From Segatella hominis (lineage in GTDB: Bacteria > Bacteroidota > Bacteroidia > Bacteroidales > Bacteroidaceae), in the NCBI RefSeq assembly GCF_004535825.1, contig NZ_SGVY01000033.1, positions 1-42,660 on the forward strand: DNA of 42,660 nucleotides, written 5' to 3'. Positions 32,702 through 39,666 of the stretch are shown here, one piece after another (within the stretch, counting starts at the first letter, position 1; each line of letters begins with the position of its first letter). The position numbers and the translations under genes were made by a program. The notes beneath the pieces were generated by a model. It saw only the letters and a program-made list of their open reading frames with translations, did not search any database and was not told the origin of the DNA.

Positions 32702-32881
32702 ATGAAGAATTCTTCGGCTTATTCCTTGAGTTTCTCTTTATCTAATAAAGGTAATAGGGAAGGAACGGAAGTTGCGCAGGTTTACATCCGTAGAATGGAT
32801 GATGCTGAGGGACCGATCAAGACCTTGAAAGCCTTCAAGCGCATTGTTTTGAAAGCGGGCGAGAAGCAACAGGTACCTTAG
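32702..32881 (+). pseudogene. Remnant of a GH3 glycosidase C-terminal FN3-like domain
   Basis: A 59-codon frame (32702 to TAG 32881) encodes SFSLSNKGNREGTEVAQVYI followed by DDAEGPIKTLKAFKRIVLKAGEKQQV. This matches the FN3-like domain that closes GH3 beta-glucosidases (pattern NTGxRxGTEVVQVYxxD...EGPIKSLRAFxRVxLKAGE). The frame starts with an ATG, breaks off where the last strand (VTF...) should come, and has no catalytic domain. It is a leftover of a GH3 gene, perhaps removed by recombination between the flanking repeats, and stands between hsp20 and hipB. Confidence 0.75.
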
Positions 32882-32933
32882 GATGAGTTGGTTATTGTAA
32901 TTGCAATCTTAATCTTTCCTAATTATTCACGCT

Positions 32934-32986
32934 AACCCATATTATAATGAAGTATTTTTCATATATTTGCACATTATAATTAAGTA
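32934..32986 (+). promoter_or_regulatory. hipBA promoter bracketed by two ATTATAATkAAGTA boxes
   Basis: The -7 box TATATTTG (32962-32969) lies between ATTATAATGAAGTA (32941-32954) and ATTATAATTAAGTA (32973-32986), direct repeats matching at 13 of 14 bases. They are 32 bp apart, about three helix turns. The first box is extended by AACCCAT (32934-32940). The arrangement is that of an operator pair occluding the promoter, as expected for HipB autoregulation. Confidence 0.7.
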
Positions 32987-32993
32987 TATAAGT

Positions 32994-33314
32994 ATGTCTA
33001 AGAGTACAATGGCAAACAAACTTCCCAGGAAGTTGTTGCAAAAAATGGCTATCGTTGGCGAGCAAATCAAGTTGGCTAGGCTACGTCGAAACCTAAGCAT
33101 GGCACAGGTGGCTGAAAGGGCTACATGCTCGGAGGTAACTTTATGCAAGGTGGAAAAGGGGATGCCGACAGTGTCAATAGGCATCTACCTGCGAGTGTTG
33201 TATGCACTACAGTTGGACGATGACATTCTGCTGCTTGCCAAGGATGACAAACTCGGCAGGTCCTTGCAAGACTTGGGGTTGAAAAATCGTCAAAGGGCAA
33301 CTAAAAAAGAATAA
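32994..33314 (+). CDS. hipB: HipB-like antitoxin, XRE-family DNA-binding protein
   Basis: This is a 106-residue Cro/C1-type HTH protein. The HTH spans about residues 20-75 (GEQIKLARLRRNLSMAQVAE, then ATCSEVTLCKVEKG and PTVSIGIYLRVLYALQLDDD). It is the usual size for HipB antitoxins, which bind the HipA kinase and repress their own promoter. The ATG at 32994 is preferred, since the longer frame would start inside the -7 box. It is followed by hipA after 3 bp. The two conserved boxes at 32934-32986 flank its promoter and are the natural operators. Confidence 0.88.
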   Translation: MSKSTMANKLPRKLLQKMAIVGEQIKLARLRRNLSMAQVAERATCSEVTLCKVEKGMPTVSIGIYLRVLYALQLDDDILLLAKDDKLGRSLQDLGLKNRQRATKKE

Positions 33315-33317
33315 GGA

Positions 33318-34589
33318 ATGGAGAAACTGTTCGTTTTTGGAGATTTCAACTGGCTGCAGGAGCCAGAGTTTATAGGGGAACTATGTTACGAAAAGTTACG
33401 TGGTTCGGATAGTTATGCCTTCAAGTTTGACAACGATTGGCTCAACCTTCATGCAGGAATCAAACTCTCGGAAGACATCAACAACTATCCCGGCATGCAA
33501 TACACCTTGCCTGGCAATGATATTTTTGGATGTTTTGCCGACGCTTTGCCTGATAGATGGGGAAGGACTCTCCTCAAGAGGAGGGAGCAGTTGCAAGCAG
33601 AGGAAGAGCAAAGGGCTCCACGTAACCTGTCTTCTTTCGATTACTTGGTGGGTATTGATGATTTCTCCCGAATGGGTGGTTTCAGGTTTAAGAAAGAAAA
33701 GGATGGGGGGTTCATCAATGTTTCTCCTTCTCTAAAAATTCCACCATTGACGGAAATACGAGAGCTTATTTATGCCAGTCAAGAGATAGAAAAATGTGAG
33801 GAGGAAGATGTCATGCCTGAAAAGAAGTGGATTGCCCAGCTGATACAGCCAGGAACATCACTTGGTGGCGCAAGACCGAAGGCAGGCGTATTGGATGAGG
33901 AAGGCAGGCTCTGCATCGCCAAATTCCCATCTCGGAATGACGATTATGATGCAGGATTATGGGAGCATTTCTCTCATCTGCTGGCCCTACAAGCTGGTAT
34001 CCATGTGGCAGAGACTCGTTTGTGGGGAGGATTGGGTAAGTATCATACCCTCTTATCCAAGCGTTTTGACAGAACGGATGAAGGCCGGAGAATCCATTTT
34101 GCCTCCTGTATGTCTTTGCTGGGACTTAAAGATGGAGACAACGCACAAGGTGGTTACGGTTATCTGGATATTGTGGATTTCATTCTACAAGGATGCTGTG
34201 ATGTAGAGACGAATTTACGGGAGCTCTATCGTAGGGTCGCCTTCAATATTTGCATAGGTAACTCAGACGATCATTTCCGCAACCATGGATTCTTGTTGAC
34301 ACCCAAAGGATGGACGCTCTCCCCGGCCTACGACATGAATCCAACCAACAATTTATACCAAAGCTTGCTTATCAATGCCGTTTCCAATAAGGCGGACATT
34401 CAAGTGCTGTTGGAGTCATGTGAGGATTATATGATTAATCGAAAGGTGGCTCAGGGCATCATCAAGGATGTACAAACTGCCGTGAGCAATTGGGAAGCTC
34501 TTGCCAAGCAATTGCAAATTCCACAAAGAGAGCAAGCAATGTTTAAGGATAGGTTCAAGTTTAACCTAAATTATAATGAAAGTATTTGA
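33318..34589 (+). CDS. hipA: HipA-like serine/threonine kinase toxin
   Basis: This 423-residue protein combines the couple-hipA N-terminal domain (about 5-150, LPDRWGRTLLKRR) with a HipA kinase core. Landmarks are the glycine-rich/Ser loop PGTSLGGARPK (in HipA the Ser is autophosphorylated), the Lys in CIAKFP, the catalytic segment NICIGNSDDHFRNHGFL with the catalytic Asp, and the metal-binding SPAYDMNPT. HipA kinases arrest growth by phosphorylating targets such as glutamyl-tRNA synthetase. All kinase motifs look intact. The final codons run into a palindrome carrying further copies of the hipBA operator box (34563-34615). Confidence 0.9.
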   Translation: MEKLFVFGDFNWLQEPEFIGELCYEKLRGSDSYAFKFDNDWLNLHAGIKLSEDINNYPGMQYTLPGNDIFGCFADALPDRWGRTLLKRREQLQAEEEQRAPRNLSSFDYLVGIDDFSRMGGFRFKKEKDGGFINVSPSLKIPPLTEIRELIYASQEIEKCEEEDVMPEKKWIAQLIQPGTSLGGARPKAGVLDEEGRLCIAKFPSRNDDYDAGLWEHFSHLLALQAGIHVAETRLWGGLGKYHTLLSKRFDRTDEGRRIHFASCMSLLGLKDGDNAQGGYGYLDIVDFILQGCCDVETNLRELYRRVAFNICIGNSDDHFRNHGFLLTPKGWTLSPAYDMNPTNNLYQSLLINAVSNKADIQVLLESCEDYMINRKVAQGIIKDVQTAVSNWEALAKQLQIPQREQAMFKDRFKFNLNYNESI

Positions 34590-34615
34590 ATATTTACTTC
34601 ATTATAATTTGGGTT
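34563..34615. repeat. Palindrome at the hipA 3' end carrying two more hipBA boxes
   Basis: AACCTAAATTATAATGAAAG (34563-34582) faces an inverted copy at 34595-34615 whose complement begins AACCCAAATTATAATGAAG. The latter matches the box before hipB (32934-32954) at 20 of 21 positions, so hipBA is enclosed by inverted copies. It may act as terminator, as extra operator, or as a module boundary. Confidence 0.75.
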
Positions 34616-34638
34616 ATACTGTTCGAATTAAGAGAAAA

Positions 34639-34794
34639 GAGCTCACTTTAAAAAGGGGCATATTTTGAATCCAGCATGACCAGTGTGGTCATGCTGAGTG
34701 AAACATAGCAATTGGCTCCGCTGGTGAATATCTTTCGAGAAATTGCCATGAAATATAAACATTTTAAACAGGCCTTACTTTTTAAAGTGGGCTC
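34639..34794. mobile_element. 156-bp inverted-repeat element, possible MITE
   Basis: GAGCTCACTTTAAAAAG (34639-34655) faces CTTTTTAAAGTGGGCTC (34778-34794), a 17-bp inverted repeat with one mismatch. Inside, CAGCATGACCA (34672-34682) pairs with TGGTCATGCTG (34686-34696) over a 3-nt loop. There is no coding capacity. A 16-bp match to the right end recurs at 27288-27303 before copA. I see no clear target-site duplication, so mobility is not proven. Confidence 0.5.
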
Positions 34795-34853
34795 ATACTT
34801 CCAGATTCGGGAAATAAAACGAGAGCATCCAGCTTAAGAAAAGCCTCCCATTT

Positions 34854-34892
34854 TTGGCAGTAAAGTATAAATATTTTAAACTTTACTGCCAA
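34854..34892. terminator. Strong 13-bp hairpin between convergent genes
   Basis: TTGGCAGTAAAGT (34854-34866) and ACTTTACTGCCAA (34880-34892) are exact complements with a 13-nt loop; a T-rich tract (TTTCCTTCTTTTATT) follows on the + strand. The right arm with its flank recurs in degenerate form at about 32600-32625 (TTTAAACTTTGCTGCCAATTT there). Confidence 0.65.
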
Positions 34893-34912
34893 TTTCCTTC
34901 TTTTATTCTTCT

Positions 34913-36499
34913 TCAATCCTTCTTTAATCCTTCTTTATCTTCTTTGATAATCCAGTCTCCGATGGTTCGCTGGTTGCTGTCATAGTTGACACCTACTTTT
35001 ACCAGTCGTTTGCCGTTGGCTGAATAAGGAATCAGGTATCCCTTTTCTTCTATCTGCCTGATGGCTTCTTCTGCCGAACCATCATACTTCAGTTCGAAGA
35101 CATAGGTGGTGTCTGGCAGTTGGAGCACAGCATCGGCTCTGCCTATGGCACTATCTTCTTCTACCTTGATAAGGGCGCCCATCAGATTGAAAATCAGATA
35201 GAAAACCGTCTGAAAATCTCTTTCGTTCTTATTCGACAGGCGGTTGGAAATGCTGGAGAGATAAGCCTTCAGGCGAACCATGGCACCCTCAAGATCATTT
35301 TCGTAAAGCATTTCTACAAATTCATTCACCAGTCCGTTGTTGTCGATGGATAAGGGTGACAGATAGTTGGGAGCCAGACTCTTGAGCATTCCGATCTTGA
35401 CTTCCTGGTTTGGGTAGCCCAACCTGTAACTCTTGGTGATGGGACTGTATTTCTTGATGGTAAGATAACCGCTCTGATAGAGCAATGGCAGGGCTGAGGT
35501 TACCTGCTCAGGCGACACATCGAAGTCGTCAACACTAGCTCCCTTTCTCTCAATCTCCATCACGTTGACATGGTGTTTCTGCAGGGTTTTGATCAGATAG
35601 GTTGGTGTTCCCGATCCAAACCAGTAGGAATCTATCTTCTGACTGTTCATTGCCCTGATCAGACTGAACGGATTGAATACATCTTCTGCATGTTCGCTGA
35701 AATGGTAGCCATCGTAATACTGTCGTAATTCTTCCAGGCATTGTTCGTATGTCAGGCCGAGCGCTCTTCCCAATCCTTCCACATCTGGTTTCATTGCGGT
35801 GGTAAGTTCTGTCTTACTGATGCCACAGATGGCAGAATATTGGTCGAGCATGCTGATGTTGTCGAGGTTGTTGAGTTCGCTGAAGATGCTGAGCTGTGAG
35901 AATTTGGTAATGCCTGTGATGAACGTAAATTCCAGATAGGGGTCGAGTTTCTTCAGCGGACTGTAGAAATTCTGCATGATGAGCCTTAGCTGCTTCAGAT
36001 TATCTTTTTCGTGAACTACATCAAGCAAAGGGGCGTCGTATTCATCGATGGTGACAACCGCTTTTTTGCCAGTCTGCTGATAAGCCCGCTTAATAATACC
36101 TTCCAGTCTTTCATTAGGGTGAATCTCGCCTTCCCCCTTACCATAAAGTTCTTCGTAAGGTAAAAGTTCTAGATTAAGATAATTCTTCAAGGCATCAGCA
36201 TCAAAATGCTTGGCGCCGCTCATATCGAAATGGAGCACAGGATGCTTCACCCATTCTTTCTCATAGTCGGCGATGGCTAATCCTTCGAAAAGTTCCTTCT
36301 TGCCCTCGAAATAAGCCTGGAGCGTAGAGGCAAAAAGCGACTTGCCGAATCGCCTAGGACGACTCAGAAAAATATATTTCATACCTTTTTCTCTAAAATC
36401 CACAATGTATTTAGTCTTATCTATATAGAGATAATTTTTCGTGCGGATTTCTTCAAAAGTCTGTATTCCTACAGGATATTTATTTACGATTTCTGCCAT
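34913..36499 (-). CDS. AAA-ATPase-like protein with C-terminal PD-(D/E)XK nuclease domain
   Basis: This 528-residue protein belongs to a large family of Bacteroidota paralogues. The N-terminal AAA-ATPase-like domain (about 1-300) shows [20 protein letters not shown], a Walker A-like [10 protein letters not shown], a Walker B-like [15 protein letters not shown], and [19 protein letters not shown]. The C-terminal PD-(D/E)XK domain (about 370-515) shows [22 protein letters not shown] with the E-x-K pair. The family's role is unresolved; defence or mobile-element functions have been proposed. It is monocistronic on the minus strand and convergent with hipA, with a hairpin just after its stop. Confidence 0.9.
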   Translation of the reverse strand: MAEIVNKYPVGIQTFEEIRTKNYLYIDKTKYIVDFREKGMKYIFLSRPRRFGKSLFASTLQAYFEGKKELFEGLAIADYEKEWVKHPVLHFDMSGAKHFDADALKNYLNLELLPYEELYGKGEGEIHPNERLEGIIKRAYQQTGKKAVVTIDEYDAPLLDVVHEKDNLKQLRLIMQNFYSPLKKLDPYLEFTFITGITKFSQLSIFSELNNLDNISMLDQYSAICGISKTELTTAMKPDVEGLGRALGLTYEQCLEELRQYYDGYHFSEHAEDVFNPFSLIRAMNSQKIDSYWFGSGTPTYLIKTLQKHHVNVMEIERKGASVDDFDVSPEQVTSALPLLYQSGYLTIKKYSPITKSYRLGYPNQEVKIGMLKSLAPNYLSPLSIDNNGLVNEFVEMLYENDLEGAMVRLKAYLSSISNRLSNKNERDFQTVFYLIFNLMGALIKVEEDSAIGRADAVLQLPDTTYVFELKYDGSAEEAIRQIEEKGYLIPYSANGKRLVKVGVNYDSNQRTIGDWIIKEDKEGLKKD

Positions 36500-36630
36500 A
36501 TTCTCACTTGATTTTACGTTTCACGCTGCTAAGTTACAAATATTTTTTGGAATATAGGCAGCGATTAAGTTTTTTTTTGCGTGGTATTTCGTATAAGCGG
36601 AATTGTTTTTGAATGTTTTTCCCAAAAAGG

Positions 36631-36661
36631 TTTGTGATTTCAGGAATAATGGCTAATTTTG
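36631..36661 (+). promoter_or_regulatory. Promoter of the RhuM-fusion/glycerate kinase pair
   Basis: TTTG (36631-36634), 19 bp, then TAATTTTG (36654-36661): both boxes match the Bacteroidota consensus at the ideal spacing. The leader is about 55 nt to the ATG at 36723. Confidence 0.8.
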
Positions 36662-36722
36662 CGGGCGGGAAAGCGTCATTCCTCATAGGTGATGCTTTAG
36701 GGAATGATAAAATAAATAGGAT

Positions 36723-38090
36723 ATGAATAAGATATTTGATAGTATCAGACAGATGGATAAGGCTGGACAAGAATATTGGTCGGCTAGGGAATTGGCGTCT
36801 GTTATTGGTTATGCAGATTATCGTAATTTTAGCAAAATCATAGATAAGGCTAAGGTCTTATGTGTACAAAACAATAAGAATGTAGAAGACCATTTCGTTG
36901 AAGTCAACGAAATGGTTACTATTGGTAGTGAGGCAAAGAGAAAGCTGAAGTCCTACCATCTTTCCCGTTATGCTTGCCTTCTTATTTCTATGTCGCTCAG
37001 TTCCAAGAAAGAGAATGCATTGCCTGCATTAGAGTATTTTTCTGGTAAGCAGAATTTATCTTCTTCATTACAAAATGCTGATACTTATACCAATACGGAT
37101 ATTGTGTTCTTCTCTGATTCGGAAGGAAAACTGAGAGTGGAATTAGTCTTTGATGGAGATACGGTTTGGACGACACAGAAGAGAATTGCAGAAATCTTTC
37201 AAGTAGATGTGCGAACAGTGAGCTATCACATCAATGAAATCTTGAACAGCGGAGAACTCAATAAATATTCAGTTATCCAAAAATCTTGGATAACTGCGGA
37301 TGATGGGAAGAAATACGAAATGAATGTATATAATCTGGATATGATTATTGCGGTGGGCTATCGTGTGAACAGTTACAAGGCAACTCGTTTTCGTCAATGG
37401 GCAACCAATACCTTGAGCGAATTTATCCGAAACGGTTACGTGTTAGATGATGAGCGTTTTAAGCAAGGTGGAAAGCAGGTTCAGGTGAAGTTTGACCAGT
37501 TGCTGGAACGTATTCAGGAGATTCGAGCATCCGAGCGTATGGCTTATCAAAAAATAACAGATATTTATGCCACGGCTTGCGATTATCAGAAGAATGCTAC
37601 TACAACGCAGGAGTTTTATGCCAAGGTACAGAATAAGTTGCATTGGGCAATAACGGGTAAGACGGCAGCAGAAATCGTTTATTCTTCTGCTGATGCAACC
37701 AAGAAACACATGGGATTAACTTCTTGGGCTCAAGCTCCCGATGGTAAGGTGTTGAAATCGGATGTGACAATAGCAAAGAATTATTTGCATATAGAACAGA
37801 TGAAGGAATTGAATGGTATTGTTTCTGCTTATATCGACTTAGCTGCCAATCGTGCCAAACGCCATATTCCAACGACTATGGAACAATGGGTCAAGTTCTT
37901 GGATGGTTTTCTTGAATTATCATCTTATCCAATTTTGATAGATAAGGGAAAGGTTTCGGCTCTTGAAGCTCGGTTGAAAGCTTATGAGGAATATGATAAG
38001 TTCAGGGTGATTCAAGACCGTGAGTTCTTGTCGGATTTTGACAAGGAAGTGATGAGGTTAAAAGGAGAATTGGGGTTGTTTGATAATTGA
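36723..38090 (+). CDS. DinD/BRO-N plus RhuM fusion protein
   Basis: This 455-residue protein joins two families usually found apart. Residues about 1-110 match the damage-inducible protein D/BRO-N-like domain (EYWSARELASVIGYADYRNF, KVLCVQNNKNVEDHFVEV, IGSEAKRKLKSYHLSRYACL). After a short linker, residues about 130-450 match the RhuM family (VELVFDGDTVWTTQKRIAEIF, HTH VRTVSYHINEILNSGELN, YNLDMIIAVGYRVNSYKATRF, FYAKVQNKLHWAITGKTAAE). The RhuM part keeps its C-terminal helical region, unlike the short relative at 963-1325. Function is unknown; both parts suggest DNA binding and a response to damage or phage. A perfect promoter precedes it, and the glycerate kinase frame follows after 9 bp. Confidence 0.82.
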   Translation: MNKIFDSIRQMDKAGQEYWSARELASVIGYADYRNFSKIIDKAKVLCVQNNKNVEDHFVEVNEMVTIGSEAKRKLKSYHLSRYACLLISMSLSSKKENALPALEYFSGKQNLSSSLQNADTYTNTDIVFFSDSEGKLRVELVFDGDTVWTTQKRIAEIFQVDVRTVSYHINEILNSGELNKYSVIQKSWITADDGKKYEMNVYNLDMIIAVGYRVNSYKATRFRQWATNTLSEFIRNGYVLDDERFKQGGKQVQVKFDQLLERIQEIRASERMAYQKITDIYATACDYQKNATTTQEFYAKVQNKLHWAITGKTAAEIVYSSADATKKHMGLTSWAQAPDGKVLKSDVTIAKNYLHIEQMKELNGIVSAYIDLAANRAKRHIPTTMEQWVKFLDGFLELSSYPILIDKGKVSALEARLKAYEEYDKFRVIQDREFLSDFDKEVMRLKGELGLFDN

Positions 38091-38099
38091 TGATTAAGC

Positions 38100-39200
38100 A
38101 TGAAAAAAATAATAATTGCTTGAGACTCTTATAAGGGTTGCCTTTCGAGCAGAGAGGCGAATGAGGCGATTGCTTCGGGATTAAAGGAATGGGATTCGGA
38201 AGATGCTTCTTCTGGAATAGAGAATGTGGATTCTGAAGATGCTTCCCCCGAAATCATTTGTCTCGAAATGAGTGATGGGGGAGAGGGGATGCTCGATGCC
38301 TTTCTCTCGGCGATGAAAGGAGAGCGAGTGAGCATTCATGCCCATGATGCCCTGATGAGATGGATTGAGGCTGAGTATGGAATTGTGAATGATACGGCAA
38401 TTATTGAGATTGCGCAGGCTGCCGGACTGGCTTTGATTGAGCCAGAACAGCGCAATCCTTTTAAGGCTACTTCCTGGGGCGTGGGCGAGATGATATTGAA
38501 TGCTTATCGCCGGGGCGTGCGCCATTTCATCGTAGGATTGGGCGGAAGTGCTACATCCGATTGCGGTATCGGAATGCTCAAGGCAATGGGCGACGACTGG
38601 AAGAAAATCCGACAGGAATGCAGTTTTGTGCTGGCTTCGGATGTTACCAATCCGCTTTGTGGCGAAAACGGGGCGGCTCATGTCTTTGCCCCTCAGAAGG
38701 GAGCTGATGCTGAGATGGTGGAAATGCTGGATGCCCGGGCAAGGAAGTTTGCTGAGGTGAGTGCCAAGCATTTCGGTTATGATAGGAGTGAGGTGCCTGG
38801 TGCTGGTGCAGCCGGTGGTTTGGGCTATGCTTTCCTGCAATATTTTGGTGCAGAGGTTTCTGCTGGAGCCGAACTTCTGTTGCGAGAAATCGGCTTTGAT
38901 GAGATGATTCGGGATGCTGATCTCGTGATAACGGGTGAAGGACATAGCGACAGACAGACCTTGATGGGAAAGTTGCCGCAGCGGATTTTGGAACATGTCT
39001 TGAAAAATAAAGCCACGACAGACCAGCAAATCTGGTTGGTATCTGGAGGAGTCAGCGAAAAGCAGGCGCTTCTTGATGCAGGATTTGATCAGGTTCTTGC
39101 CGTATCTCCTCAGAATATGGATTTAGAGGAGGCGATGAATCCTGAAATTGCCAAAAGAAATATTGCGAATGCAATCAGAGTTTTCTTTGGAAATGATTAG
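38100..39200 (+). pseudogene. Glycerate kinase with in-frame TGA at codon 8 and duplicated N-terminal segment
   Basis: Glycerate kinase phosphorylates D-glycerate using ATP. The frame from ATG 38100 reads MKKIIIA*DSYKGCLSS; intact relatives have Ser, Cys or Pro where TGA (38121-38123) stands. It then stays open in the same frame to 39200 (366 codons). Family blocks are present: MSDGGEGMLDAF, AQAAGLALI, FIVGLGGSATSDCGIGML, SDVTNPLCGENGAA, PGAGAAGGLGYAF and VITGEGHSDRQT. Residues about 30-50 hold an imperfect tandem copy of DSEDAS, encoded by two GATTC-GAAGATGCTTC units, which relatives lack. A product from the ATG at 38226 would miss the conserved N-terminal strand and phosphate loop and is probably inactive. 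Mutation, recoding (Cys/Sec) or sequence error are open. The gene follows the RhuM-fusion gene by 9 bp. Confidence 0.82.
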
Positions 39201-39322
39201 ACCTCTTTTAGAGAATAATCCATGTTTTTGCCAATGATCAGGACTTTCTTTGCCATTCTTCGGTTCTATCTTTTGAGGATCATAAATTTTTCTTTGGATT
39301 GATTCCTGATTGAGAAAAAGCG

Positions 39323-39367
39323 AAATCGTATATTTTTAGGTACAATAAGCTTAAAAATATACGATTT
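39323..39367. repeat. 16-bp perfect inverted repeat, AT-rich hairpin
   Basis: AAATCGTATATTTTTA (39323-39338) and TAAAAATATACGATTT (39352-39367) are exact complements with a 13-nt loop. It lies 122 bp after the glycerate kinase stop, with a T-rich tract beyond. It may be a terminator on either strand or a repeat-family element. Confidence 0.6.
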
Positions 39368-39555
39368 TACATATTTATTTTCTGTTTTTACATGTTATTT
39401 GAACGATTGATGGTTGTTTTGAACGTTTTGAAGGAAAAAACGACTATCCGTATGGTTAGTGATTCAGTATTTTTCAGTGTAGTATCATCAGTTGTAAATT
39501 TCCATAAATACAAACATTTTTTCTCATTTTGCAATTTCAAAAACGAGGAATTTCA

Positions 39556-39563
39556 TACTTTTG
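39556..39563 (+). promoter_or_regulatory. Promoter -7 box of the secreted protein/peptide pair
   Basis: TACTTTTG followed by CAC matches TAnnTTTG exactly, 103 nt before the ATG at 39667. The same box with the same CAC context precedes the twin small-ORF unit (5503-5510). Confidence 0.55.
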
Positions 39564-39666
39564 CACCCAGTTATGATTTAACAAAACAGTAACTTGATGT
39601 CCTATCACATTTTGTTGCCTATATTATATGATGATTACTTATTTATTGAACTTTAAATTTTGAAAG

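Larger units (their letters stand above)
39201..39666. other. Non-coding region before the large secreted protein
   Basis: These 466 bp hold a 16-bp perfect hairpin (39323-39367) and a promoter -7 box (39556-39563). I find no supported gene in it. Confidence 0.5.

Noticed and set aside
34639-34794. Full insertion sequence with transposase
   Set aside because: The element is only 156 bp and has no open frame; no transposase gene is present anywhere in the window.
39392-39592. 66-aa frame upstream of the large secreted protein
   Set aside because: It contains the promoter -7 box (39556-39563) and has no repeat, signal or family resemblance.
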